Assembly: GCF_028689295.1 (NCBI RefSeq)
Contig: NZ_JAQTWL010000001.1
Location: 124,001 to 188,000 of the forward strand
Origin: Rhodoferax sp.
GTDB taxonomy: Bacteria > Pseudomonadota > Gammaproteobacteria > Burkholderiales > Burkholderiaceae_C
Reading direction: 5' to 3'
Length of the DNA: 64,000 nt
Below the pieces are notes generated by a model, which saw only the letters and a program-made list of their open reading frames with translations, made no database searches and was not told the origin of the DNA. The translations under genes and the position numbers were made by a program. Positions 1 to 8,095 of the stretch are shown here, one piece after another. Every line of letters begins with the position of its first letter. Within the stretch, counting starts at the first letter, position 1.

Positions 1-2
1 CA

Positions 3-425
3 CATCCGGTTTTGTTTGATGTTTATGCCAGCGTGGTGCAGATCATTGCCAGCGAGCACGGCGAGGTGCTCGAAGCAGCCCTGCGTGCCTTCGAGCTCTT
101 GCTGCTGCGTGAAATTGGCCTGCTGCCCTTGCTCGATACCCAAACCATGACGCTGCTGGCGCTGCACCCGGATGAACATTACAGTTTGGTGCCCGAAGGC
201 GGTTTGCGACTGGCCAACGACGCTGACCGCAGCAGCTTGAGTGGAGCCCAGTGGACGGCGCTGCAACTAGCCCTGGGGGACCGCGTGTCCCTCACGACAG
301 TGTTGCGCGCTTGTGCTGAAGTGGCCAGCGCGCTCAAGCCCCAATTGCGCACCCTGCTCAATTACCATTGCGGGGTGCCCACCCTGCGCACCCGGCAAAT
401 GATGATTGATCTGCAAAGCTTATGA
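3..425 (+). CDS. recO: DNA repair protein RecO, C-terminal part (runs off left edge)
   Basis: RecO helps RecF/RecR load RecA on gapped DNA in recombinational repair. Only about 140 C-terminal residues are present; the frame is open to the window edge and the true start lies outside. What is visible is the helical C-terminal domain ([18 protein letters not shown], then a leucine-rich helical tail). The gene overlaps the next one by 4 bp (ATGA), and recO-pdxJ-acpS is a common betaproteobacterial order, which supports the call as much as the sequence does. An internal TTG at 12 is not a credible start. Confidence 0.85.
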   Translation, partial: HPVLFDVYASVVQIIASEHGEVLEAALRAFELLLLREIGLLPLLDTQTMTLLALHPDEHYSLVPEGGLRLANDADRSSLSGAQWTALQLALGDRVSLTTVLRACAEVASALKPQLRTLLNYHCGVPTLRTRQMMIDLQSL

Positions 426-1180
426 ACACTACTTCCTTGTCTGTCAACCTCAACAAGGTTGCGCTGGTGCGCAACACCCGGCACCTGGGCATCCCCAGTG
501 TTACTCGCGCGGCCACGCTGTGCCTGCAAGCCGGTGCCAACGGCATCACCGTGCACCCGCGTCCCGATGAGCGCCACATTCGCGCCAGCGATGTGCCCGA
601 GCTGGCCAAATTGCTCAAGGACTGGCCGGACCGCGAGTTCAACATCGAGGGCAACCCCTTGCACAACCTGATGGACGTGGTGGGTGCGCTGGTGGCGCGG
701 CAGCTGCCGGTGCACCAGGTCACGTTTGTGCCCGACGCGCAAGGCCAGTTCACCAGCGACCATGGCTGGATGTTCCCGGCCGATGCAGCGGTGCTGAAGC
801 CCTTGATCGATCAGGCACACGCGTGGGGTTTGCGTGTCAGCCTGTTCATGGATGCCGATGCCTCCGTCATGGCGGCGGCCAAGGCCGTGGGCGCGGACCG
901 CGTCGAGCTCTACACCGAACCCTACGCCGCCGCTTGGGGCACGCCCGGTCAGCCAGCGCAACTGGCGCGATTTGCCAAAGCCGCCCAAGCTGCGCTGGAC
1001 GTGGGGTTGGAAGTGAATGCCGGCCATGACCTGAACCGCGACAACCTGACCGCCTTTATCGCTGGCGTGCCGGGCGTGAGCGAAGTTTCGATTGGTCACG
1101 CGCTGATCGCCGATGCGCTGGAGCTGGGTTACAGCGCCACCGTCAAGGACTACCTGCGGTGCATTCGTGAAGCCGCATGA
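422..1180 (+). CDS. pdxJ: Pyridoxine 5'-phosphate synthase
   Basis: PdxJ condenses 3-amino-2-oxopropyl phosphate with 1-deoxyxylulose 5-phosphate, the last ring-forming step of DXP-dependent vitamin B6 synthesis, in the cytoplasm. The 252-residue product has the family length and TIM-barrel features: an N-terminal [13 protein letters not shown] segment, HPRPDERHI in the phosphate/substrate loop, FNIEGNP, and VELYTEPYA near the active site. It overlaps recO and acpS by 4 bp each, so the three are probably translationally coupled. The neighbouring holo-ACP synthase gene commonly travels with pdxJ. Confidence 0.97.
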   Translation: MNTTSLSVNLNKVALVRNTRHLGIPSVTRAATLCLQAGANGITVHPRPDERHIRASDVPELAKLLKDWPDREFNIEGNPLHNLMDVVGALVARQLPVHQVTFVPDAQGQFTSDHGWMFPADAAVLKPLIDQAHAWGLRVSLFMDADASVMAAAKAVGADRVELYTEPYAAAWGTPGQPAQLARFAKAAQAALDVGLEVNAGHDLNRDNLTAFIAGVPGVSEVSIGHALIADALELGYSATVKDYLRCIREAA

Positions 1181-1596
1181 TCTACGGCATTGGCACTGAC
1201 ATTTGTGACGTGCGCCGCATCCAGGCCAGCCTGGATCGCCACGGGGAACGCTTTGCGCAAAAAATCCTGAGCGATGCCGAACTCGCCACCTGGCGCCAGC
1301 GCAGCCAGCGCTGGCCCGAGCGTGGCGTGCGCTACCTGGCCACGCGTTTCAGTGCAAAGGAAGCGTTCAGCAAAGCCATCGGCCTGGGCATGCGTATGCC
1401 CATGACCTGGCGCCTGTGCGAGGTGGGCAAGCTGCCCAGCGGCCAGCCGCACATCGTGTTGCACGGCGAACTCAAAACATGGTTCGAGGCCAAAGGCCTG
1501 AGCGCCCACATCAGCGTGACCGATGAAACCGACTACGCGGCGAGCTTTTGCGTGGTGGAAGGCAAAAGCGACAATGCGCTGTCATCTTTTTCATAA
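1177..1596 (+). CDS. acpS: Holo-[acyl-carrier-protein] synthase
   Basis: AcpS transfers 4'-phosphopantetheine from CoA to a serine of acyl carrier protein, which activates fatty acid synthesis. The 139-residue product has the family signatures [12 protein letters not shown] at the N terminus, with the magnesium-binding Asp, and [13 protein letters not shown], with the second metal ligand Glu. The length is slightly above the usual 125-130 because of a short C-terminal tail. The ATG overlaps the pdxJ stop by 4 bp. Downstream nagZ starts 8 bp after the stop, so the operon probably continues. Confidence 0.96.
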   Translation: MIYGIGTDICDVRRIQASLDRHGERFAQKILSDAELATWRQRSQRWPERGVRYLATRFSAKEAFSKAIGLGMRMPMTWRLCEVGKLPSGQPHIVLHGELKTWFEAKGLSAHISVTDETDYAASFCVVEGKSDNALSSFS

Positions 1597-1604
1597 GGTA
1601 CATC

Positions 1605-2687
1605 ATGACCCTGCACGCCCCCCTGATCATCGACATCGCCGGTTTGACCCTCAGTAAACAAGACAAGCGGCGCCTCAAGCACCCGCTGGTGGGCGGCATG
1701 ATCCTGTTTGCCCGCAACTGGCAAAGCCGTGACCAGCTCACCGCGCTGTGCCACAGCATCAAGAAGCTGCGCAAGGATTTGCTGATTTGTGTTGACCACG
1801 AGGGCGGTCGCGTGCAGCGTTTCAAGACCAATGGTTTTACCCATTTGCCGCCCATGCGCGCTCTGGGCGAACTGTGGCTGAAGGATGGCAAGGCCGGCGA
1901 GGGCAGCGGTGCCATGCGTGCCAACCGCGCCGCCACCGCTTGTGGCTACGTGCTGGGTGCCGAGCTGCGCGCCTGCGGCGTTGACCTGAGCTTTACCCCG
2001 GTGCTGGACCTGGATTACGGTGAGAGCAGCGTGATTGGCGACCGCGCCTTTGCCCGTGACCCGCGCGTGGTGAGCCTGCTGGCCAAAAGCCTGATGCACG
2101 GTATGCTGCAAAGCGGCATGGCCAACTGCGGTAAACATTTCCCGGGTCACGGCTTTGTCAAGGCCGATTCACACACCGACATTCCGGTTGACAAGCGCAG
2201 CCTCAAAGCTATTCTGGCCGACGATGCCCAGCCCTACGACTGGCTCGGCACGGCCCTCGCCAGCGTCATGCCGGCCCATGTGATCTACCCTAAGGTCGAT
2301 GCCCGGCCGGCTGGTTTCTCAAACAAATGGCTCGGTGACATCCTGCGCGGTCAACTCCACTTTAGCGGCGCGGTATTCAGCGACGACCTGTCCATGGCCG
2401 GTGCCCGCGTGCTGGACGGCCAGCCGGTCAGTCCGACCCAGGCGGCCGTGGCGGCACTGAATGCCGGCTGTGACCTGGTGCTGCTGTGCAACCAGTCAGC
2501 AGGCGAGGGCGCCGAGCTCGACGCCCTGATCAACGGCCTGACCGAAGCACAACTCAAGGGTCAGTGGCAGCAGCTCGACGCCAGCGAAGAACGCCGTCTG
2601 GCCTTGTTGCCTGCCGGGCACGCCACGCCATGGGACGATTTGATGGTGCAGCCAGCCTACATGCAGGCGCTCGACCTGCTGCCCTGA
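1605..2687 (+). CDS. nagZ: Beta-N-acetylhexosaminidase NagZ (GH3)
   Basis: NagZ is a cytoplasmic glycoside hydrolase family 3 enzyme that removes N-acetylglucosamine from anhydromuropeptides during peptidoglycan recycling. In many bacteria its product feeds AmpR-type beta-lactamase control. The 360-residue product carries DLSFTPVLDLD, the KHFPGHG family motif and FSDDLSM, with the Asp nucleophile region. An ATG at 1605 was chosen because AAGG lies just upstream and the protein then begins at the conserved APLIIDIAGL. The frame is open further upstream, but that part overlaps acpS and is not conserved. Confidence 0.95.
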   Translation: MTLHAPLIIDIAGLTLSKQDKRRLKHPLVGGMILFARNWQSRDQLTALCHSIKKLRKDLLICVDHEGGRVQRFKTNGFTHLPPMRALGELWLKDGKAGEGSGAMRANRAATACGYVLGAELRACGVDLSFTPVLDLDYGESSVIGDRAFARDPRVVSLLAKSLMHGMLQSGMANCGKHFPGHGFVKADSHTDIPVDKRSLKAILADDAQPYDWLGTALASVMPAHVIYPKVDARPAGFSNKWLGDILRGQLHFSGAVFSDDLSMAGARVLDGQPVSPTQAAVAALNAGCDLVLLCNQSAGEGAELDALINGLTEAQLKGQWQQLDASEERRLALLPAGHATPWDDLMVQPAYMQALDLLP

Positions 2688-2696
2688 ACTCAGGGC
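2681..2696. terminator. Hairpin between convergent genes
   Basis: GCCCTGA and TCAGGGC form a perfect 7-bp stem with a 2-nt spacer that includes the nagZ stop codon. The two convergent genes are only 2 bp apart. No T-tract follows on either strand, so this may be only a weak or Rho-assisted stop. Confidence 0.35.
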
Positions 2697-2917
2697 GAAC
2701 GGTGCAGCCGTGGCGCTGACAGCTCGGCGATCATGTCGTTGGTCGCTGCGTCCACATCGGGGTGCAGCTTGAGCAGATTGCCCGCCATGAGCAGCTTGCG
2801 CAGGTCCTGCAGGTCTTTCACGGTGGGTGCCACCTTGATCTGCGCAAGGGCAGCCGAGCTGTTGCCGCCCTTGATCAGACCGACTATTTTGGGTGCCCAA
2901 ACGCTGGGACGTGACAT
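2690..2917 (-). CDS. Small conserved-looking hypothetical protein
   Basis: A 75-residue product that I do not recognise. It is soluble and mostly helical, rich in Leu, Lys and Ala (VKDLQDLRKLLMAGNLLKL), with no cysteines, signal peptide or membrane segment. ATG at 2917 was chosen because AAAGGA sits about 9 bases upstream; a longer frame back to 2983 has a basic, unlikely N terminus. It is convergent with nagZ and divergent from yciH. It could be a small nucleic-acid or protein-binding factor, but nothing in the sequence proves it. Confidence 0.7.
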   Translation of the reverse strand: MSRPSVWAPKIVGLIKGGNSSAALAQIKVAPTVKDLQDLRKLLMAGNLLKLHPDVDAATNDMIAELSAPRLHRSP

Positions 2918-3009
2918 GTGCAATTTCCTTTGAGTGGGGTGGCTATTTTGGCTGGTCTTGCGTCGCCATGCGAGAAAATTCAAATCTTTAAAAACTTGCA
3001 GGCCAGACT

Positions 3010-3372
3010 ATGAAAGACAAACTCCTCAGCAGTGGCCTGGTGTACAGCACCGACAGTGGCCGGATGTGCCCGCAATGCCGCCAGCCACAGGCGCAGTGCA
3101 GTTGCCGCTCGGCCGTCAAGCGTCCGGCGGGCGACGGCATCGTGCGCGTGTCGCGCCAGACCAAGGGGCGGGCCGGCAAGGGCGTGACGCTGGTCAAGGG
3201 CTTGGACCTCGATGACGCGGCCCTGATCGCTTTGGGCAAGCAACTCAAGACCGCCTGCGGTTCGGGCGGCACGGTGAAAGACGGCGTGATCGAAGTGCAG
3301 GGTGACCATGTCGAGCGTGTCATGGCGCTGCTCAAGGCCCAGGGCCACAGCGTCAAGCGTGCCGGGGGCTGA
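3010..3372 (+). CDS. yciH: SUI1/eIF1-like translation factor YciH
   Basis: A 120-residue member of the bacterial SUI1 family, homologous to eIF1 and thought to affect start-codon selection fidelity. An N-terminal zinc-ribbon-like stretch CPQCRQPQAQCSC is followed by the SUI1 fold: KGVTLVKGL, LGKQLKTACGSGGTVKDG and the C-terminal VERVMALLKAQGHSVKRAGG. Length and motif order match the family. It appears monocistronic, lying between two minus-strand genes. The cysteine-rich N terminus is usual in proteobacterial members. Confidence 0.93.
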   Translation: MKDKLLSSGLVYSTDSGRMCPQCRQPQAQCSCRSAVKRPAGDGIVRVSRQTKGRAGKGVTLVKGLDLDDAALIALGKQLKTACGSGGTVKDGVIEVQGDHVERVMALLKAQGHSVKRAGG

Positions 3373-3381
3373 GGTAAGTCC

Positions 3382-3897
3382 CTAAGGCTCACCCGCAGCT
3401 TCCCACAGCCGGGCGCCCGAGGTTTCCAGATGCGTCAAGTACACCCGCACCTCAAATTCGAGCTGGTGGTAGCCGGGCTCCATGTGTTGGCAGAGCTGGT
3501 AAAAAGCCTTGTCGTGGGCTTTTTCCTTCAGGTGCGCCAGTTCGTGCACGGTGATCATTCTCAAAAATTCATCGGGAACGTTTTTGAACAGCGACGCGAT
3601 GCGGATTTCGCGCTTGGCCTTGAGCTTGTTGCCCTGCACGCGTGACACGCTGGTGTGTGTGCCCAGCGCGTTTTTCACCACATGCAGCTTGCTGTCAAAC
3701 AGCACCTTGTTGACCGGTTCGGCGCCGCGCAGGTAATCGGATTTAAGCGCTTGCACATAGTCAAACAGGGCGCGGTCGGTGCGCACCGTGTGCGCCTGCG
3801 GGTATTTTTGCAACAGCCAGTCGGCCACCTTGCCGTGCTGCAGCATGTGCGCCACCTGCGCCAGCGTGGCGGCGGGGTAGCCTTGCAGGTATTTCAA
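3382..3897 (-). CDS. YgjP-type zinc metallopeptidase (DUF45/M48-like)
   Basis: A predicted cytoplasmic metallopeptidase of the YgjP/SprT-like type. [11 protein letters not shown] supplies the HExxH zinc site; downstream [21 protein letters not shown] is the usual family tail. The preferred start is TTG at 3897, which overlaps the miaB stop by 3 bp and gives a product beginning KYLQGYP, as I recall from relatives (171 residues). An ATG at 3846 is an alternative but would remove conserved sequence. The overlap suggests translation coupled to miaB. The substrate is unknown. Confidence 0.85.
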   Translation of the reverse strand: MKYLQGYPAATLAQVAHMLQHGKVADWLLQKYPQAHTVRTDRALFDYVQALKSDYLRGAEPVNKVLFDSKLHVVKNALGTHTSVSRVQGNKLKAKREIRIASLFKNVPDEFLRMITVHELAHLKEKAHDKAFYQLCQHMEPGYHQLEFEVRVYLTHLETSGARLWEAAGEP

Positions 3898-5234
3898 ACC
3901 AGCGCCGTGTCTTGGGTCAGCACCTCGCCGCGCAGCGTGAAGGTGCGGGTGTCGGTGATGGTCACATCGACCATCTGGCCGACCAGGCGCGGCTGGCCGA
4001 CAAAATTCACCACCCGGTTGCACTCGGTGCGGCCCATCAGCTCGGTAGTGTCGCGCTTGGACGCGCCTTCGACCAAAATGCGCTGCACCGTGCCCATGCG
4101 GCTCTCGGAAATGCGCTTGATGCTGTCGTTGATGACCGTTTGCAGGTGCTGCAGCCGGCGCAGCTTGACCTCGTGGGGCGTGTCGTCTGCCAGGTTGGCC
4201 GCGGGTGTGCCCGGGCGCGGGCTGAAAATGAAGCTGAAACTGTTGTCAAAACCCACGTCGTCGATGAGTTTCATCATCTTGCCAAAGTCGTCTTCGGTCT
4301 CGCCCGGAAACCCCACAATGAAGTCGCTGCTCATCGCCATGTCGGGGCGGATGGCGCGCAGCTTGCGCACCGTGCTCTTGTATTCCATGGCGGTGTAGCC
4401 GCGCTTCATGGCCATCAAAATGCGGTCGCTGCCGTGTTGCACCGGCAGGTGCAGGTGGCTGACCAGTTTGGGCAATTTGTCGTAGGCGGCAATCAGCGAG
4501 GGCGTGAACTCGTTGGGGTGGCTCGTCACATAACGAATGCGCTCTATGCCGGGAATGTCCGACACGTATTCCAGCAGCGTGGCAAAGTCGGCCATTTCCG
4601 ACGTCTCTCCCATCGGTGCGCGCCAGGCGTTGACGTTTTGCCCCAGCAGGGTGATTTCCTTCACGCCCTGGTCGGCCAGGCCGGCTACCTCGATCAGCAC
4701 GTCCTCAAACGGGCGGCTCACTTCTTCGCCGCGCGTGTAGGGCACCACGCAGTAGCTGCAGTATTTGGAGCAGCCTTCCATGATCGACACAAAGGCGCTG
4801 GCGCCTTCCACCCGCGCGACGGGCATGTGGTCGAACTTTTCGATCTCGGGAAAGCTGATGTCCACTTGCGAGCGGTTCAGGCGCGCCCGTTCATCGAGCA
4901 TTTGTGGCAGCCGGTGCAGGGTTTGTGGTCCAAAGACCACATCCACATAAGGCGCGCGGGCAATGATGGCTTCGCCCTCCTGGCTCGCCACGCATCCGCC
5001 GACGCCGATCAGGGCGCCTTTTTTTTTCAGGTGTTTGACGCGGCCCAAATCCGAGAACACCTTTTCCTGCGCCTTTTCGCGCACCGAGCAGGTATTGAAC
5101 AGGATCAGGTCGGCCTCTTCCACATTGTCGGTTTGCGTATAGCCCTGGGCTGCACCGAGCACGTCGCTCATTTTGTCCGAGTCGTACTCGTTCATCTGAC
5201 AGCCGTAGGTTTTGATGAATACTTTTTTGCTCAT
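3894..5234 (-). CDS. miaB: tRNA-2-methylthio-N6-dimethylallyladenosine synthase
   Basis: MiaB is a radical-SAM methylthiotransferase that adds a methylthio group to i6A37 in tRNAs reading UNN codons. Domain order in the 446-residue product: an N-terminal methylthiotransferase domain with three cluster cysteines ([31 protein letters not shown]), the radical-SAM motif [15 protein letters not shown], then a C-terminal TRAM RNA-binding region. ATG at 5234 starts the conserved [12 protein letters not shown]; upstream codons in frame are not conserved. It is followed by the YgjP-like peptidase gene. Confidence 0.97.
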   Translation of the reverse strand: MSKKVFIKTYGCQMNEYDSDKMSDVLGAAQGYTQTDNVEEADLILFNTCSVREKAQEKVFSDLGRVKHLKKKGALIGVGGCVASQEGEAIIARAPYVDVVFGPQTLHRLPQMLDERARLNRSQVDISFPEIEKFDHMPVARVEGASAFVSIMEGCSKYCSYCVVPYTRGEEVSRPFEDVLIEVAGLADQGVKEITLLGQNVNAWRAPMGETSEMADFATLLEYVSDIPGIERIRYVTSHPNEFTPSLIAAYDKLPKLVSHLHLPVQHGSDRILMAMKRGYTAMEYKSTVRKLRAIRPDMAMSSDFIVGFPGETEDDFGKMMKLIDDVGFDNSFSFIFSPRPGTPAANLADDTPHEVKLRRLQHLQTVINDSIKRISESRMGTVQRILVEGASKRDTTELMGRTECNRVVNFVGQPRLVGQMVDVTITDTRTFTLRGEVLTQDTALV

Positions 5235-5364
5235 GGTGAAACTGGTGTTGTGTGTTTTTTTGCCACCGTCACCGGCAGGGCGAGCAGCCCACAAAAAAGC
5301 CCTTGAGGGCAAAGAAGCAGCGGTTCATGGTGTTCATCCAGAGGCTGTTGAAGAAGGCGCAATT

Positions 5365-6618
5365 TTAAAGCACGGGCGTTTTTCCCGACGCCGCCAGCGC
5401 GCGCAGCTTGTCTTTTTTGCTTGGGCGCATGCCCTTGATGCCGCCGTTGCCGGGAGCCTCGGGGGCGCTGGAGGCGGGCGGTGCGGCCTCTGTCGCCTCG
5501 AACCCCGGGATGCTCTCCAATTCAACCTCAAGTCGCTGGCGCTTCGCAATCAGCCGCCAGTGCGCCAGCGTGGCAGCACTGACAAAGCTCAGCGCCAATC
5601 CCGGTTCACCCGCGCGGCCGGTGCGGCCCACGCGGTGGGTGTAGTCGCTGGCCGAGCGCGGCAAGTCGAAGTTCACCACCACCGGCAAGCCCGCAATGTC
5701 CAGCCCGCGCGCCGCCACATCGGTGGCCACCACCACACCCAGGCGATCGGCCTTGAAGTCGGTCAGCACCTGCGTGCGCTTGCCCTGGCTCAGCTCACCG
5801 TGAAAGGGCTCGGCCGTCAAGCCGGCCTTGCGCAGCTTGTCGGCCACAATTTCTGCCGCAAATTTGGTGGCCACAAAAACCAGCACCCGTGTCCAGGCGT
5901 TCTGCCGGATCAGGTGGCGCAGCAATTGGGTGCGTTTGGGCGTGTCCACGGCAATGGCGCGCTGAACGATGGCCGTGGGCGGTGCGGCGTCGGGGCGCAC
6001 ATCCACGCGCACCGGGTCATGCAGCAGGGTGTTGGCCAGGGACTGCACGGCTGGCGCGAAAGTGGCCGAGAAAAACAGGCTTTGGCGTTTGGCGGGCAGC
6101 AGTGCCAGCACTTGGTTCAGTTCTTCGGCAAACCCCAGGTCGAGCAGGCGGTCGGCCTCGTCGAGCACCAGCAGACGCACGCCAGAGAGCTTGAGGGCGT
6201 TGTGCGCCACCAGGTCCAACAGCCGCCCCGGCGTGGCCACCAGCACCTCGGTGCCGCCACGCAAGCCCATCATTTGCGGGTTGATCGAGACCCCGCCGAA
6301 CACCACGCTGACCCTGGGCTGCTGGGGCAAGTGCTGCGCCAGGGCACGCAGGGTGTCGCCCACCTGGGTGGCCAGCTCGCGCGTGGGCACCAGCACCAGA
6401 GCCTGCGCCTGCCTCCCCGTGGAGCCTGTCAGGCCATGCAGCAGTGGCAACGCAAACGCCAGCGTTTTGCCCGAGCCGGTGTGCGCGCAGCCCAGCACAT
6501 CGCGGCCCTGCAGTGCCGGCCCAATGGCTCCCAACTGGATGGGTGTGGGCGCGTCGAAACCCATGCCGCGAACGGCCTCAAGAAGCGGGCTGGACAAGCC
6601 AAGTGTGGAAAAGGACAT
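5365..6618 (-). CDS. rhlE: DEAD-box ATP-dependent RNA helicase, RhlE-like
   Basis: A 417-residue SF2 helicase core with little extra tail: Q motif GFDAPTPIQ, Walker A AHTGSGKT, PTRELA, DEAD, SAT, and motif VI HRVGRTGRAG. RhlE-type helicases act in ribosome assembly and RNA turnover. The start ATG at 6618 gives the usual SFSTLGLSSPLLEAV opening; an in-frame ATG 33 bp upstream is less likely. The C-terminal region is Ala/Pro-rich then basic (MRPSKKDKLRALAASGK). Assignment to RhlE rather than another DEAD paralogue is by overall resemblance. Confidence 0.92.
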   Translation of the reverse strand: MSFSTLGLSSPLLEAVRGMGFDAPTPIQLGAIGPALQGRDVLGCAHTGSGKTLAFALPLLHGLTGSTGRQAQALVLVPTRELATQVGDTLRALAQHLPQQPRVSVVFGGVSINPQMMGLRGGTEVLVATPGRLLDLVAHNALKLSGVRLLVLDEADRLLDLGFAEELNQVLALLPAKRQSLFFSATFAPAVQSLANTLLHDPVRVDVRPDAAPPTAIVQRAIAVDTPKRTQLLRHLIRQNAWTRVLVFVATKFAAEIVADKLRKAGLTAEPFHGELSQGKRTQVLTDFKADRLGVVVATDVAARGLDIAGLPVVVNFDLPRSASDYTHRVGRTGRAGEPGLALSFVSAATLAHWRLIAKRQRLEVELESIPGFEATEAAPPASSAPEAPGNGGIKGMRPSKKDKLRALAASGKTPVL

Positions 6619-6793
6619 AGGAATGGTGCGGGGTGAAGTCAGGGGCGGCAAGGAGGAGCGGCAATATAGTGGGGCAGTTTACGTGTTTCGCATCAGCCAG
6701 CAGTGGCAGACGGCGGCCATGGGGCGGGACGCATAATCACCCCCACTCGCGGCCGCCGTCAGCAGGCGGCACACAGCAGACTCAAAGGACAAC

Positions 6794-7111
6794 ATGAAAA
6801 AAACATTCCAACTCAACATCGAAGGTAAAAACCGCGACCGCGTGCTCGATGCCACCAAACACGAAGTTCGCCAGTACATCAAGCGCGAGCGCCGCAAAAC
6901 CCTGCCCGAGGGCGTTGACTTTTGGGACTTTGACTGCAAGTTTGGTACTAACCCGGACAACGCCCAGGGGGTGCATTTTGCCACCCTGACCGCCTTGATC
7001 GACGCTGTGGCCAAAGAGGGCGGCGATGCGTTTTACCTGGAACTGCTGGCCAAACCGGGGCACCGCACCGCCCGCATTGGCGCTGATCCGCAAGCAGACG
7101 ATAGCCTTTAA
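6794..7111 (+). CDS. Conserved hypothetical protein, DUF6172-like
   Basis: A 105-residue soluble protein beginning MKKTFQLNIEGKNRDRVLDA. It resembles a small family of unknown function that I recall as DUF6172 from Burkholderiales. It has a basic segment (KRERRKTLPEGVDFWDFDCKFG) and a C-terminal alpha/beta portion (ATLTALIDAVAKEGGDAFYLELLAK); no catalytic motif is evident. It appears to be transcribed alone and ends at a good bidirectional terminator. Family assignment is from memory. Confidence 0.8.
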   Translation: MKKTFQLNIEGKNRDRVLDATKHEVRQYIKRERRKTLPEGVDFWDFDCKFGTNPDNAQGVHFATLTALIDAVAKEGGDAFYLELLAKPGHRTARIGADPQADDSL

Positions 7112-7117
7112 TTGAAA

Positions 7118-7148
7118 AACCCGCAAAGGCCGTTGACCGATGCGGGTT
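7118..7148. terminator. Bidirectional Rho-independent terminator
   Basis: AACCCGCA and TGCGGGTT form a perfect 8-bp GC-rich stem. On the minus strand the stem runs directly into TTTTTC, ideal for ending the tRNA-Met transcript. On the plus strand T-rich sequence (TTGGTTTTTGG) follows, adequate for the upstream DUF6172-like gene. Confidence 0.85.
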
Positions 7149-7157
7149 CTTGGTTTT

Positions 7158-7234
7158 TGGTGGTGGTAGGTGGACTTGAACCACCGACATCAGCATTATG
7201 AATGCTGCGCTCTAACCAACTGAGCTATACCACC
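7158..7234 (-). tRNA. tRNA-Met (anticodon CAT)
   Basis: A 77-nt cloverleaf including an encoded CCA end. The acceptor GGTGGTA pairs with TACCACC, the D arm is GCTC..GAGC, the anticodon stem CAGCA/TGCTG encloses TTCATAA with anticodon CAT (complement of 7198-7200), and the T arm contains GGTTCAAGTCC. The 5' G-C pairing at position 1-72 fits elongator Met rather than initiator, though a tRNA-Ile with lysidine also has CAT; the stem sequences look like elongator Met. It is followed by the terminator at 7118-7148. Confidence 0.93.
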
Positions 7235-7285
7235 GACAGGGCGAGATTATAGCGATTCGCCAGCCACTTTTTGGCTGGCTGCGTG

Positions 7286-8065
7286 TCATTGGTGGGTAAA
7301 AACGGCCTTGCGTTTGTTGACAAACGCGTCCATGCCTTCTTTTTGATCGGATGTGGCAAACAAGGCGTGAAACAGCCGGCGCTCGAACATGATGCCGTCA
7401 TTCAAGGTGCCTTCAAACGAGCGGTTGACCGATTCCTTGACGGCCATGACGGCCACTTGCGAGAACTCGCTGATCAACAGGGCGGCGCCCAGCGCTTCTT
7501 CCATCAGTTTATCCAGCGGCACCACGCGGCTGACCAGCCCGGCGCGTTCGGCTTCATTGGCATCCATCATGCGCCCGGTCAGCGCCAGGTCCATGGCCTT
7601 GGCTTTGCCCACCGCGCGCGGCAGGCGCTGCGTGCCACCGGCACCGGGAATGATGCCGAGCTTGATCTCGGGTTGGCCAAAGCGGGCGTTGTCGGCGGCG
7701 ATGATGAAGTCGCACATCATGGCCAGTTCGCAGCCGCCGCCCAGCGCAAAACCGCTCACCGCGGCGATCACGGGCTTGCGCACGGCGCGAATTTTTTCCC
7801 AGTTGCGGGTGATGAAGTCGTCTTTGTAGACATCGGCAAAGGTGTAATTGGCCATGCCGCCAATGTCGGCGCCGGCGGCAAACGCTTTTTCGCTGCCGGT
7901 GATGATCATGCAATGGATGCCGGCGTCAGCGTCGAAGGCGTGCAGCGCGGTGCCGAGCTCGGTCATGAGCTGGTCGTTGAGCGCGTTGAGCTGCTTGGGT
8001 CGGTTCAGCGTGATGATGCCCACCTTGTCGGCTTCGGTGCGCACGGTGATCAGTTCGTAAGTCAT
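7286..8065 (-). CDS. Enoyl-CoA hydratase
   Basis: A 259-residue crotonase-fold enzyme predicted to hydrate trans-2-enoyl-CoA in beta-oxidation or a related acyl-CoA route. Features: N-terminal [15 protein letters not shown], the oxyanion-hole segment [11 protein letters not shown], the first catalytic Glu region [16 protein letters not shown], and the second Glu region [15 protein letters not shown]. Both family glutamates are present, so hydratase activity is likely rather than isomerase only. It ends 51 bp from the tRNA-Met gene and sits 30 bp downstream of the M61 peptidase gene, probably in one transcript. Confidence 0.94.
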   Translation of the reverse strand: MTYELITVRTEADKVGIITLNRPKQLNALNDQLMTELGTALHAFDADAGIHCMIITGSEKAFAAGADIGGMANYTFADVYKDDFITRNWEKIRAVRKPVIAAVSGFALGGGCELAMMCDFIIAADNARFGQPEIKLGIIPGAGGTQRLPRAVGKAKAMDLALTGRMMDANEAERAGLVSRVVPLDKLMEEALGAALLISEFSQVAVMAVKESVNRSFEGTLNDGIMFERRLFHALFATSDQKEGMDAFVNKRKAVFTHQ

Positions 8066-8095
8066 GGGGTCTCCTGTTGGTGAAAATTTGAGAAA

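Noticed and set aside
3912-5306. 464-codon plus-strand frame opposite miaB
   Set aside because: It is a high-G+C antisense shadow; the minus-strand MiaB has all family motifs, whereas this reading is His/Ala-rich without a recognisable domain.
5212-6636. 474-codon plus-strand frame opposite the helicase
   Set aside because: Shadow of the DEAD-box helicase; composition is Gln/His/Arg-rich and no motif is visible.
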